Of a DNA stretch of 64,000 nt, positions 26,116 to 35,103 are shown piece after piece (the first letter of the stretch is position 1; each line of letters begins with the position of its first letter). The DNA is taken from positions 248,001 to 312,000 of the forward strand of contig NZ_BPUO01000001.1 in the NCBI RefSeq assembly GCF_022179805.1, given 5' to 3'. The DNA comes from Cupriavidus pauculus. GTDB taxonomy: Bacteria; Pseudomonadota; Gammaproteobacteria; Burkholderiales; Burkholderiaceae. The translations under genes were made by a program, and so were the position numbers. The notes beneath the pieces were generated by a model. It saw nothing but the letters and a program-made list of their open reading frames with translations, was not told where the DNA came from and made no database searches.

Positions 26116-26195
26116 TTGGGGTTGGTGGGGCTGGGGCGGATTGAGGGACAATTGACCACTGGATAAGAGGGGCGTTTGTTCCACGCCCTCATCGT

Positions 26196-26738
26196 TCAGC
26201 GCTTGCCGCCATTGAACGCCTTGAAAGTCTTCACGTCGGCTACCTTGTAAACCAGCTTGAGTGTGGAGTTTTTCGACGGTGGAACCCGCCCCACATAGGC
26301 CGACCTCACAAATGCGGCACTTCCATTGCCATTGCTTTCCATCACGCAGACATACTGACGCCCACGCTGGCGCAAAAACGCATAGGAAGCGAGGCTTGGC
26401 TGATCAATTCCTTTCGGCTGGAAGCGACCCACAGCAACCGCTTGCGCGATATAGCCGCGATACGGCCCAACGAAGATGTAGTCGTTGCCGTCGCGCTTGC
26501 TGGTCGCGTAGCCGATGCCAAGCCTGTTGTTGTCGCTGGCGGGCGTGAATAGCTCGTAGCCGGATACTGGAACTTCGTCTACCAGCTCTGCCGCGCCCTC
26601 GATTGGCGAAATGGAAATAGAGGTGTCTGTTGGCCTGTCGAACAAGAGACAACTATCAATCACCGCAGCGGGCACCGCCCTCGCATGGGCGGTCATTGAA
26701 GCCGCAAGCAGGAATGGAAGGATTAGCAACCGTGTCAC
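26196..26738 (-). CDS. secreted protein of unknown function, possible immunity protein
   Basis: A 180-residue protein from a GTG start preceded by GAAGGAG five bases away. The signal peptide (LLILPFLLAASMTAHARA) predicts export to the periplasm. The mature part carries no motif I recognise. The GTG overlaps the stop of the broken gene upstream (GTGA), meaning the two were translationally coupled. A small exported partner directly behind a larger gene is the usual layout of effector and immunity genes; that role is inferred only from layout. Base composition is less GC-rich than the neighbours. Confidence 0.6.
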   Translation of the reverse strand: MTRLLILPFLLAASMTAHARAVPAAVIDSCLLFDRPTDTSISISPIEGAAELVDEVPVSGYELFTPASDNNRLGIGYATSKRDGNDYIFVGPYRGYIAQAVAVGRFQPKGIDQPSLASYAFLRQRGRQYVCVMESNGNGSAAFVRSAYVGRVPPSKNSTLKLVYKVADVKTFKAFNGGKR

Positions 26739-27300
26739 CTGTACTCCTTCGCGCGCATCGTTTTGATCCAATCCCGACCGTACCGCCAGAAGATCGTGCC
26801 GCCCACGCCTGCCGTCGATTCGTATACTCAGGAATAGCGCCCAACTTCCTCCCGCACAGTTCTTACCTGCCCGTCTACGCGCCTTTTTTGACTGTCTTGT
26901 ATAGGATCTTCGTTTCCCCGAATCGCTAATCCCGTAAATATTGTGACTCGGACCCGTGATACGGATTCCGAGCTTTACCTTCGCGTGCTTCTTGTAGTTT
27001 GATTTGATATCTGCACCATCCCAGAAATATGCACCGTCCGAAAAGTCGGCGCCCCCAGAAAAGGCATTCCTTTCAGCCTTGACCGCATCAGACATCGATG
27101 GACTCTTCTCGATATCCCTCTCCGCTGCCTTCATCAGTTTTGCGTATCGAGCATTGCCGTCCTGGAAACGCGTATCCGGTATCTATCCCCTCTCAATCCG
27201 CTGTGATGAACAGCCAGCAGATCCTGGATGCCTGGAAGTTGGCGTGAGACCTGATTGCCGCAGACGCGATCAGCGCCGGCCTCACAGCGTCGCAAAAGTG
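26735..27300 (-). pseudogene. decayed gene upstream of the secreted protein, possible effector remnant
   Basis: Coding traces run in several frames. Frame 1 after a TAG at 27183-27185 reads IPDTRFQDGNARYAKLM, then GGADFSDGAYFWDGADIK and KVKLGIRITGPSHNIYGISD. After a run of six A near 26886-26893 the sense moves to another frame: KRRVDGQVRTVREEVGRYS, an in-frame TGA, then VYESTAGVGGTIFWRYG and DWIKTMRAKEYR ending at 26735. One A too many plus a TGA (probably from TGG or a tyrosine codon) explain the breaks. Further upstream FITAD and RGDRY fragments sit in yet other frames. I recall the same C-terminal pattern in uncharacterised proteins but cannot name the family. Confidence 0.6.
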
Positions 27301-27407
27301 ACAGTGGAAAGATATGCGGCAGGTCAAACGGAGAGTCGGAATGCAACTGCCTATCCGGCAAATCCAGACAGCCCCGAGGTCTCCGGCATGCCCCGCTCAG
27401 GCTCCCC

Positions 27408-28328
27408 CTACGCCGGCCCACCCTTCCGAAGCATTCGGCTATAGGAAACCAGCATCTTTGCGAACTCGCCCGTGATAGGCGGCAGCGGCACCGCTGTTCG
27501 CTGTACCAGGCACAGGTCGGCTGGCGGTATGGCCTCGGCAATGCGGATCTCTCTCAGGGCATCCATGAAGCCCTCCTGCTCCAGCGAGATTCTGGGCGCG
27601 AGAAACAACAGGTCTGTCCGTGACACCAGGTTGAGCGTGTCAAAGAGCGATTCCACTGTCACCGCAATATTTGGCGTTTCCAATCCAGCGTTGTGGAACA
27701 GGTCCACGAGCCGGTTGGACGGCAATCCAGCCTGGCCGGGCGGCCGGGTATTTACCCACTCGCAGTCGGCCAGTGCCTTGATGCTCCGCGCCTTTTCGTT
27801 CGGATGTCCGAGCCTGCAGACGATGACGGGGTCTGACTTGGTCAGTCTGGTGCTGGTGAGGTCCGTCATGTCCGTCTTGCGCGACACAAGCGTCAGCGCG
27901 AAGTCGAGCCTCCCTTCGCGAATGCCGGACAGCAGCGAGCTTGACGGGCCGCTCGCCAAATGGACGGAGAATTTCGGGAATCGCTGCCGGAACGCTCGCA
28001 GCACCGGAGGAACGACGCGCGCAAACGCTTCGGATGACACGCCGACGTTCATCGAGCCGACTGGATTCCCCTGGAAGCTCTGGAACTCCTGCTCTGTCCG
28101 GTCGCATTCCCCAAGAATGATGCGTGACCGCGCCAGCAAGGTCTCACCGGGTCCGGTCAGCACAATGCCCCGGTTTCCTCGCGCAAACAGGCTTGCGCCC
28201 AGCGATGATTCCAATCGCTTGATTTGCTGCGTCAGGCCGCTTTGCGCCAGGTCCAGTGATCTGGCTGCCGCGCGAATACTGCCGTGCTCGACGACGGCGA
28301 CGAAAGCGCGAAGCTGGTCCAGCGTCAT
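27408..28328 (-). CDS. LysR-family regulator of the M20/Bug/dehydrogenase cluster
   Basis: A 306-residue LysR protein: FVAVVEHGSIRAAARSLDLAQSGLTQQIKRLESSLG is the helix-turn-helix, followed by LFARGNRGIVLTGPG and an effector domain. The style (LTQQIKRLE, RGIVLT) resembles CbbR/GbpR-like LysR proteins that respond to aromatic or sugar acids. It is downstream of the M20 gene on the same strand, and a large symmetric dyad lies just upstream of its start, suggesting autoregulation. Confidence 0.85.
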   Translation of the reverse strand: MTLDQLRAFVAVVEHGSIRAAARSLDLAQSGLTQQIKRLESSLGASLFARGNRGIVLTGPGETLLARSRIILGECDRTEQEFQSFQGNPVGSMNVGVSSEAFARVVPPVLRAFRQRFPKFSVHLASGPSSSLLSGIREGRLDFALTLVSRKTDMTDLTSTRLTKSDPVIVCRLGHPNEKARSIKALADCEWVNTRPPGQAGLPSNRLVDLFHNAGLETPNIAVTVESLFDTLNLVSRTDLLFLAPRISLEQEGFMDALREIRIAEAIPPADLCLVQRTAVPLPPITGEFAKMLVSYSRMLRKGGPA

Positions 28329-28333
28329 GATGA

Positions 28334-28384
28334 GAGATATATCGAAGTGTTCAACACGTCAAAGTGAACACCTTTCAATATCTC
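28334..28384. promoter_or_regulatory. symmetric double dyad upstream of LysR gene
   Basis: GAGATAT-N6-GTGTTCA-N11-TGAACAC-N6-ATATCTC: two nested 7-bp inverted repeats with equal spacers, centred at 28359 and ending six bases before the LysR ATG. The symmetry is exact for all 14 arm positions. It is a strong candidate operator, probably of the adjacent LysR protein. Confidence 0.65.
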
Positions 28385-28414
28385 CCTGTCAATCCTGTAT
28401 GAACTCCGCATCCG

Positions 28415-29803
28415 TCATGCAGGCAGACCTGCGCGTTCGCCGAGGTCCCAGTAGAGTCCCGCCATCATCTGCAGCCCCTCGCGGGTGACGCTCGTGAGCA
28501 TATGTTCGTCAGGCCCGTGCTGAGCGCACGCCGGGTAGGAGTGCGGCACCCAGATAGTCGGAAGGCCGAGTACGTCGGCGAAGACATCGTTTGGCAGCGT
28601 TCCCGCCAGGTTCGGCAGGATCGCCGGCAGCACCCCTGTGCTCGATTCAATCGAGCCAGCCACCCATGTCACCCACGGGTGATCGACATCCAGCCGCGTT
28701 GCGGCCCCGCTCATGGTCACGTCGATGGCAACGTCCGCGAAGCCTTGGGCATCAAGGTGGTTACGCAGGATCGTTTCCAGTTGCTGCCAAGGCGTGCCGA
28801 CCACGAAACGCAATTGGCAATGGGCCACTGCCGAAGATGGAATGGCGTTGACAGGCCGCTGAGCAGATCCGGCGCCCAGCGCCAGCACCTCGATGGTGTT
28901 CCAGGCAACCAGGCGCTCCGCTGGCGAAAGACCGGGCTCGCCCCACCCGGGCGTGAACGCCGGGTCGTCCTTGCCGCCACCCAACTCGATGTCAGCCAGC
29001 GCAGCCTTGACGGCGGCGGGGATCGCGGGCGGAAACAGCTCGGGGACAAGCATCTGCCCGCTTGCATCGACAATGGTCGACAGCGCGTTAGCCAGGATGG
29101 TGCCCGGATTCGAAATCACGCCGCCCCAGTTGCCGGAATGGTAGGCGCGCTCCCTCGCCTGAACGGTGAGACTGAAGTTCACCATGCCGCGCGAGCCGAG
29201 AAACAGCGTTGGCCGGTCTGCCCTGACACGGGGTCCGTCGCAGCCGATAAACAGGTCGGCCGCTAGTTGCCTTGCATTGGCCCTGCAGAACTCGGCCAGC
29301 CCCGGAGACCCGGCCTCCTCGCCCATCTCCATCAGCACAATCACGTTGTAGCCAAGCTTTCCATCGCGCGCCGCCAGCGCGTATTCCAGGCCGGCAAGGT
29401 TGATACTGTGCTGCCCCTTGTTATCGGCCGTCCCTCTGCCATACCAACGGTCCCCATCCACCGCAAGGGTCCAGGGACCTTCGCCTTTACGCCAGCTTGG
29501 CTCCTGACCGTTGACCACGTCGCCATGGCCATAGGTCAGCACTGTCAGCAGCGTCGGGTCTTCAATGCGCCGTCCCACCAGGAACGGCCCCCCTTTCGCA
29601 TCGGGGTTCGGGGACACTTCGACCTGGAATCCAAGCCGCTCGAGCCAAGGCACGATCTCGGCATCGAAGTAGTGTCCCAGCGTGGCAGGGTCCGCACCCA
29701 AATCGCTTTCGGAACGAATGGAAACGCGCCGGGAGAGGTCTGCAAATAGCTGACCGGATTCCAGATGGTTGACCGCGGACGCAAGGGCGGCAGAACGGGA
29801 CAT
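28415..29803 (-). CDS. M20-family metallopeptidase/deacylase
   Basis: About 462 residues from the ATG at 29803 (alternative 29839). M20 hallmarks: YGHGDVV (zinc histidine), RGTADNKGQH (bridging aspartate) and the catalytic pair EE in LMEMGEEAGSPG, then a dimerisation domain and a late zinc histidine in SYPACAQHGPDEH. These enzymes remove amino-acid, acyl or carbamoyl groups from small molecules. It follows the Bug receptor gene in the same operon, so it may hydrolyse an imported conjugate before the dehydrogenases act. Confidence 0.85.
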   Translation of the reverse strand: MSRSAALASAVNHLESGQLFADLSRRVSIRSESDLGADPATLGHYFDAEIVPWLERLGFQVEVSPNPDAKGGPFLVGRRIEDPTLLTVLTYGHGDVVNGQEPSWRKGEGPWTLAVDGDRWYGRGTADNKGQHSINLAGLEYALAARDGKLGYNVIVLMEMGEEAGSPGLAEFCRANARQLAADLFIGCDGPRVRADRPTLFLGSRGMVNFSLTVQARERAYHSGNWGGVISNPGTILANALSTIVDASGQMLVPELFPPAIPAAVKAALADIELGGGKDDPAFTPGWGEPGLSPAERLVAWNTIEVLALGAGSAQRPVNAIPSSAVAHCQLRFVVGTPWQQLETILRNHLDAQGFADVAIDVTMSGAATRLDVDHPWVTWVAGSIESSTGVLPAILPNLAGTLPNDVFADVLGLPTIWVPHSYPACAQHGPDEHMLTSVTREGLQMMAGLYWDLGERAGLPA

Positions 29804-29874
29804 ATCGAACTCGCTTGGATGGATAAGATAGCCGTCCACACCCGACGGCCGCGCCGACCGACCGGCCGGACAGG

Positions 29875-30849
29875 TCAGTCCTGCATCATGTTGTTGGCTT
29901 TTGCCACCGGCGTAAGCGTCACCGTATCCGCCTTGACCGATTCGGTGTACTTGGCAGGCGCGCCGTACTCGGGCTCGAAGCCCAGGTTCACCAGCTTCTC
30001 CTGCAAGCCAGGGTCCGCCATGGTCTTCGCCAGTTCCGTCACCAGCTTCTGCCTGGCCGCTGCCGGGACACCCTTCGGCGCCACGATGGCAAACCAGGAA
30101 TCCATGCGGAAGCCGGGGAAACCGCTCTCCGCGACCGTCGGCACATTCGGCAGCATCGGATTGCGCTTGGGCCCAGTGACAGCCAGCGCGCGAATCTTGC
30201 CGCTCTTCAAGGCAGCCACCGATGCCGGCACCGCGTCGAAGCTAAGCGGAATCTGGCCGCCCATGACGTCAGTCATCGCAGGCGCACTGCCCTTGTACGG
30301 GACGTGAAGCACCTTAACGCCCGCCGCATTCCACAGCATCTCACCGGCAAAATTCACGGTCGAACCGGTGCCGTGCGAGCCATAGGAGTACGTTCCCGGC
30401 TTCGACTTGATATCGGCCAGCAGTTGAGGCAGGGTCTGCGCCGCCACGCCCTGGTTGGCCAGCAGCACCAGGGAATTGCTTCCCAGCACACCGATAGGGT
30501 CGAAGCTCGTGTCCGCGTTGTAGTTCAGCTTGCGATAGATGATGGGGTTCACCACAAAGGTGGTGGAGGTTCCCAGCAGCAGCGTGTAGCCATCCGGCGT
30601 CGAGCGCGCCACGGTCTCGGCGCCGACAATCGTGGCCGCACCTGGCTTGTAGTCGATGACCACCTGCTGCTTGAGGCGTTCGCTCAGTTGCACCGAAACC
30701 AGTCGAGCGACGGAGTCGACGCTGCCACCCGGCGGAAACGGAACCACCAGGCGGATGGGGCGATCAGGAAACTCTGCCAGGGCAGCGCCGCTCGACAGCA
30801 TCGCGATGGAAAGGCCAACACAGGAAACGAGAATCCGCGGGAACGACAT
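29875..30849 (-). CDS. Bug-family TTT receptor
   Basis: A 324-residue periplasmic receptor with a signal peptide ending in AALAE (about residue 25) and the Bug start FPDRPIRLVVPFPPGGSVDSVARL, then YKPGAATIVGAETVARSTPDGYTLLLG. It belongs to the operon with the M20 hydrolase, the beta-hydroxyacid dehydrogenase and the aldehyde dehydrogenase, and probably captures their carboxylate substrate. No TctAB membrane component is present in the window. Confidence 0.88.
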   Translation of the reverse strand: MSFPRILVSCVGLSIAMLSSGAALAEFPDRPIRLVVPFPPGGSVDSVARLVSVQLSERLKQQVVIDYKPGAATIVGAETVARSTPDGYTLLLGTSTTFVVNPIIYRKLNYNADTSFDPIGVLGSNSLVLLANQGVAAQTLPQLLADIKSKPGTYSYGSHGTGSTVNFAGEMLWNAAGVKVLHVPYKGSAPAMTDVMGGQIPLSFDAVPASVAALKSGKIRALAVTGPKRNPMLPNVPTVAESGFPGFRMDSWFAIVAPKGVPAAARQKLVTELAKTMADPGLQEKLVNLGFEPEYGAPAKYTESVKADTVTLTPVAKANNMMQD

Positions 30850-31055
30850 CTTTCACTCCAAATATCAGTGGGATGGTGCTTGCATACGAGCTTCAGGGTT
30901 CTCCGGCTGGCTTGACCAGGCGGTGGTTGGCGGAAAGAGACGCTGGGAATCGACGCCGTACCTCCGGGTGGTTTCCACCTCTATATAGGTACGGCGCTAA
31001 AGCAAAAGCAAGATCCGGGGCAGCAGCTAGTCAAAGGCGCGCCCGCATCCTGCGA

Positions 31056-31949
31056 TCAAGCCTTGGCAGGCGACTTGTCGCGTTCGAAGTTGACGATACG
31101 GTTGAAGTCCTCGCCATCGGCCAGGGCCGAGGCGCTCGACTTCCAGATGTCTCCGATGACCGACACCGTCGGCAGGCTCAGGCCGAGTGCATCGCCAAGC
31201 GACACGGCAAGGTTCACGTCCTTGCGCATCAGTTGCATCGTGAAGCCGGAGCTGTACGTGTTGTTCAGGATGCGGGTCGGGTAGTTGAACAGTGTCACAC
31301 CGCTACGACCCGAGCCGGCATTGACGGCCTCGATCAGCTGGTCCGTCGAGATGCCTGCTGCGTTGGCCAGGCGGAACGCCTCGCTGGCGGTCACCAGGTG
31401 CGAAGCCGTCAGCAGGTTGTTGATGAGCTTGGCCACGTGGCCGGCGCTGACTTCGCCGATATGGAAGCGCTTGGTACCCAGGGCCGACAGAATCGGATTC
31501 GCATACGCCACGTCCTCTTCCGAACCGCCGATAAACATCGTCAGTTCGCCCTTCATCGCACCCGTCGGGCCGCCACTCACCGGTGCGTCGACAAAGCGGA
31601 AGCCCTTCTCCTTCAGCGCAACCGCCAGTTCACGCGTGATCTGCGGGTCGGCTGTCGTCGTGTCAATCAGCAGCGTGCCTGGCGCGGCGTTGGCCAGCAA
31701 GCCTTCCTCCCCTTCCAGCACGGCGCGAACAATGGCCGAGGTCGGCAGCGACAGCACAATCGCCGAGCATGCCTTGGCCAGTTCCGGCAGGCTCGATGCC
31801 AGCGGAATGCCAGCGTCGCGCGCGACCGCGGAGACCTGTTCCGACTTGTCCAGGCCCAGCACTGCGTAGCCCGAACGTTGCAGGGTCAGGGCCATGCCGC
31901 GACCCATGTTGCCCAGGCCAATCACACCAACCGTCTTGAAGTTTTCCAT
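31056..31949 (-). CDS. beta-hydroxyacid dehydrogenase (3-hydroxyisobutyrate/tartronate-semialdehyde type)
   Basis: A 297-residue NAD(P)-dependent enzyme: GVIGLGNMGRGMA (dinucleotide-binding), DAPVSGGPTGAMKGELTMFIGG (substrate-binding) and GHVAKLINNLL (catalytic lysine). The pattern fits 2-hydroxy-3-oxopropionate reductase and 3-hydroxyisobutyrate dehydrogenase. It is 42 bp downstream of the aldehyde dehydrogenase gene, so the pair could convert a hydroxyacid to its semialdehyde and then to an acid. Confidence 0.88.
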   Translation of the reverse strand: MENFKTVGVIGLGNMGRGMALTLQRSGYAVLGLDKSEQVSAVARDAGIPLASSLPELAKACSAIVLSLPTSAIVRAVLEGEEGLLANAAPGTLLIDTTTADPQITRELAVALKEKGFRFVDAPVSGGPTGAMKGELTMFIGGSEEDVAYANPILSALGTKRFHIGEVSAGHVAKLINNLLTASHLVTASEAFRLANAAGISTDQLIEAVNAGSGRSGVTLFNYPTRILNNTYSSGFTMQLMRKDVNLAVSLGDALGLSLPTVSVIGDIWKSSASALADGEDFNRIVNFERDKSPAKA

Positions 31950-31991
31950 TTTGGAACCTGATAGAAGAATGAAGAACAGGAAGGCTGGCTC

Positions 31992-33479
31992 TCAGCAGCC
32001 TTCGGCAATCGGCACCCAGACGCTCTTGGTCCTGGTGTACTCGTAGAGGCATTCCGCGCCGCTGGACCGGCCATAACCGCTGCTGTCGTTGCCACCGAAT
32101 GGCGTGGCCACATGCATGTCCCGGTACATGTTGACCCACAGGAGTCCTGCATTGACCTTGGCGACCACGCGATGGGCGCGCGCCACATCGCGCGTCCAGA
32201 CGGCGCCAGCCAGGCCGAACTCGCTATCGTTGGCAATGGCGATGGCTTCCGCTTCGGTATCGAACGGAATCGCCACCACGACCGGCCCGAATACTTCTTC
32301 GCGCGCAATCCGCATGTCGTTGCGCACGTGCTTGAGCACCGTCGGCTTCACGTAGAAGCCGTTGCCCGTGGCTTCGCTCACACCGCCGGTCAACAGCTCG
32401 GCGCCTTCGGACAGGCCCATCTCGACCATGCGGTTGATGCGGTCGAACTGGGCGCGATTGTTGATGGGACCACCCTCCGCCGACTCATCCAGCGGATGGC
32501 CAATGCGATAGTCGGCGATGGCTTCTCCGACTGCCGCCACGAACTCATCGTAGACGCCGCGCTGCACCAGCAGGCGCGACCCGGCGGCGCAGTTCTGCCC
32601 CGTGTTGGCGCATGCCGCGATGACGGCGGCTTGAGCGGCCCGCACCAGGTCGGCATCGTCGAACACGATATTGGCCGACTTGCCGCCGAGTTCCAGCAAG
32701 CAGGAAATCGGACGCTGCGCGGCGGCCGCATTGACTGCGCGTCCGGTCTGCGTCGAGCCGACGAAGACGACCTTCTTCACCAGCCGATTCGAAATGGCCG
32801 CATCACCAATCGTCTTGCCCAGGCCGTTGACGACGTTCAGCGTGCCCGCTGGCATCCCCGCCTCGCGAGCAAGCCTGGCCATCGCCAGTGCGGTCAGCGG
32901 TGTGAGCTCCGACGGCTTGAGCAGTACGCTGTTGCCCATGGCAAGCGCCGGCGCGACATTCCACGCGGCCAGGTAGATCGGTGAATTCCAGGGGGTAATC
33001 GCCAGCACCACACCCAGCGGCTCGCGCAGTGTGTAGTTCAACTGGCCACCGGGCACGGGGATGACGTTGCCCAGGAATTTGTCGGTCCAGCCCGCGTAGT
33101 AGCGGAAGATTTCAGCGACGGCCGCCACCTGTGCGCGCGCCGCCTTGATGGCCTTGCCGCTGGTAATCGCTTCCAGACGGGCCAGGGGTTCGGCATCGCG
33201 CTGAATCAGCTTGCCGAGCTGCGCCATGACTTCGCCCCGGCGTTGGGCAGAGAATGCGGCCCAGTGCTTCTGACCGTCGTGGCAGCTCCGGACAGCGGCA
33301 CCCACCACGTCTGCATTGGTATCCGCGAACTGAAGCAGCGTCTGCTCGCTGGCTGGGTCCACCAGCGACAGCGTTGCACCATCACCGGGCACCATCTCGC
33401 CAGCAATGTAGGAACCCATCGCCTCGGCACCAATCAGGGACTGCACCAGCGAGTTGAATTCCGACGAAGAGTTTTCCAT
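31992..33479 (-). CDS. aldehyde dehydrogenase
   Basis: A 495-residue NAD(P)-dependent aldehyde dehydrogenase. The glutamate motif LELGGKSANIVFDDAD and the catalytic cysteine in NTGQNCAAGSRLL are intact, as are TPWNSPIYLAAWNVAPALAMGN and EEVFGPVV. The start at 33479 begins MENSSSEFN; the frame stays open upstream without family sequence. It is the first gene of a minus-strand operon (aldehyde dehydrogenase, hydroxyacid dehydrogenase, Bug, M20), divergent from a carboxymuconolactone-decarboxylase-like gene. Confidence 0.88.
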   Translation of the reverse strand: MENSSSEFNSLVQSLIGAEAMGSYIAGEMVPGDGATLSLVDPASEQTLLQFADTNADVVGAAVRSCHDGQKHWAAFSAQRRGEVMAQLGKLIQRDAEPLARLEAITSGKAIKAARAQVAAVAEIFRYYAGWTDKFLGNVIPVPGGQLNYTLREPLGVVLAITPWNSPIYLAAWNVAPALAMGNSVLLKPSELTPLTALAMARLAREAGMPAGTLNVVNGLGKTIGDAAISNRLVKKVVFVGSTQTGRAVNAAAAQRPISCLLELGGKSANIVFDDADLVRAAQAAVIAACANTGQNCAAGSRLLVQRGVYDEFVAAVGEAIADYRIGHPLDESAEGGPINNRAQFDRINRMVEMGLSEGAELLTGGVSEATGNGFYVKPTVLKHVRNDMRIAREEVFGPVVVAIPFDTEAEAIAIANDSEFGLAGAVWTRDVARAHRVVAKVNAGLLWVNMYRDMHVATPFGGNDSSGYGRSSGAECLYEYTRTKSVWVPIAEGC

Positions 33480-33577
33480 GCTCACGACCTTCCGAGAGGG
33501 GCAACCGGTCAGTCCGGCCTGCCAATGTGAAGCAAGTCTATGAGCGGAACCGGGTCCTGCAGAAGATGCAATTTCTG

Positions 33578-33647
33578 TTCTCATGTTCACTTCTTGTTCT
33601 CACGCGGGTTCCCCCTACCCTGCAATCACTTTTCGTGAACATGAGAA
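33578..33647. promoter_or_regulatory. 13-bp inverted repeat in divergent promoter region
   Basis: TTCTCATGTTCAC at 33578-33590 and its exact complement GTGAACATGAGAA at 33635-33647, 44 bp apart, lie between the divergent aldehyde dehydrogenase and carboxymuconolactone-decarboxylase-like genes. The TGTTCA core also occurs in the dyad at 28334-28384. It is a likely shared operator. Confidence 0.6.
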
Positions 33648-33744
33648 CTATGCAGGCATCTTTTCTTCTACAGCGCCCCGCTCCAGACTTTGCCGCATCG
33701 GCTGGCAACCGCCACCGCGACATCCAATGCAAAGGGAGCAAAGC

Positions 33745-34125
33745 ATGAGCAAGGAACTGTTTGACAAGGGTGAGCAGATTCGCCGTGAAGTATTGGGCGA
33801 GGAATACGTCGTTGCCTCGACGAAGGGCACCGACGCCTTCAGCGAGCCGATGCGCGAATTCGCCATCAAGAACCTGTGGGGTGACATCTGGAATCGTCCG
33901 GGGCTGGATCGCCGCGCGCGCAGCATTGGCGTGCTGTCGATCCTGACGGCCCAGGGCCGTACTGGCGAACTGAAGACGCATATCCGCGCAGCGCTGAACA
34001 ACGGCGTCACGCGTGCCGAGATCGGCGAAGTGTTCCTGCAGGCAGCGATGTACTGCGGCATCCCCGCAGGCAGCGAAGCCACGCGCGTTGCCAAGCTGTT
34101 GTTCGCTGAACTCGACGCAAGCTGA
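33745..34125 (+). CDS. carboxymuconolactone decarboxylase-family protein
   Basis: A 126-residue all-helical protein matching 4-carboxymuconolactone decarboxylase (PcaC-like): EPMREFAIKNLWGDIWNRPGLDRRARS, then LSILTAQGRTGELKTHIRAALNNGVTRAEIGEVFLQAAMYCGIPAGSEA. The start follows AAGGGAGC. No other protocatechuate ortho-cleavage gene lies next to it, so a different beta-keto-type substrate is quite possible. It is divergent from the aldehyde dehydrogenase operon and convergent with a LysR gene. Confidence 0.82.
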   Translation: MSKELFDKGEQIRREVLGEEYVVASTKGTDAFSEPMREFAIKNLWGDIWNRPGLDRRARSIGVLSILTAQGRTGELKTHIRAALNNGVTRAEIGEVFLQAAMYCGIPAGSEATRVAKLLFAELDAS

Positions 34126-34160
34126 GCGGTATGGCCCGCTGACGCAACAGGCGCCGGAAA

Positions 34161-35048
34161 TCAGCCCACCGATCGCCGCACGCTATCGATCAGCACCGTC
34201 GCCGGCGCCGACAGCATCGCGTTGTATCGCGTGATGAGCGCGATGGGATGTTCGACGCCCTCCGCAGGCAAGGGCTTGGCGACGAGGCCAAGCTCACCCA
34301 CGAACTCGGTGACATAGCCCGGCAGCACCGTCACGCCAAGGCCGGCTTTGGCGAAGCTGATGGCCGACAGCACGGTGCCCACTTCTATCGCACTGGTATA
34401 GGTCAAACCCCGCGAGGCAAAGACGCGGTCGATGGTTCTGCGGGTGCTGAAGGTTCCGTGCAACGAGATTTGCGGGTGCGTGGCAAGCTGTTCCCAGCTT
34501 ACCGCGCGCTTGCGTGCCATCGGGTGGTCGGCGGCGCAGACCACGAACATCCGCTCGTTATAGAGCGGCTCGATCGACAGCTTGGGGTGGGCTTCCTCGA
34601 TCGATGCCAGGCCGAAGTCGGCTCTGCCGTTGACCACGTAGTCGATCGTATCGTCGGTGGACAACTCGTGCAGGCCGATACGAATGGCGGGATGGGCTTC
34701 ATGAAACGCAGCGACCGGCCTGCGCAGTATCCCCACGCAAAGCATCGGCGACGCGGCCACGCTGACCTCGCCGGCTTCCAGGTTCAGCAGGCTCCGCACG
34801 CTCCGTTCGGCGGCATCCATGGTCCCCAGCACTTCGCAGACGTGCGCGTAGAGCTGGTCGGCCAGCTGCGTGGGAATGACCTTTCGGGTGGAGCGCTCGA
34901 ACAGCCGTTGCCCCACCTTCGACTCCATCTCCTGGCATACCTTGCTGACCGCCGACTGCGTCATGTGGATGGCCTGCGACGCCCCGCTGAAGCTGCGCAG
35001 CTCGTAGACGACGCGGAAAACACGAAACTCCCGGAGCGTGAAGTTCAT
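34161..35048 (-). CDS. LysR-family regulator
   Basis: About 295 residues from the ATG at 35048, right before the helix-turn-helix (FRVVYELRSFSGASQAIHMTQSAVSKVCQEMESKVG); in-frame ATGs at 35063 and 35081 are possible and none has a clear ribosome-binding site. LFERSTRKVIPTQLA and the C-terminal effector domain are typical. It lies between the carboxymuconolactone-decarboxylase-like gene and the enoyl-CoA hydratase operon and may regulate either. Confidence 0.82.
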   Translation of the reverse strand: MNFTLREFRVFRVVYELRSFSGASQAIHMTQSAVSKVCQEMESKVGQRLFERSTRKVIPTQLADQLYAHVCEVLGTMDAAERSVRSLLNLEAGEVSVAASPMLCVGILRRPVAAFHEAHPAIRIGLHELSTDDTIDYVVNGRADFGLASIEEAHPKLSIEPLYNERMFVVCAADHPMARKRAVSWEQLATHPQISLHGTFSTRRTIDRVFASRGLTYTSAIEVGTVLSAISFAKAGLGVTVLPGYVTEFVGELGLVAKPLPAEGVEHPIALITRYNAMLSAPATVLIDSVRRSVG

Positions 35049-35103
35049 GGGCGGTACAGGCATGGCGGAGCGGCCGATCATACCGCACCGCGCCGCCGTC
35101 GCA

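Noticed and set aside
26196-27134. One 312-residue protein from the continuous frame
   Set aside because: The frame joins part of a broken gene to a separate gene with its own ribosome-binding site, GTG start and signal peptide.
27004-27444. A plus-strand frame over the broken gene
   Set aside because: The minus-strand traces carry conserved-looking protein sense, while this frame reads as low-quality shadow sequence.
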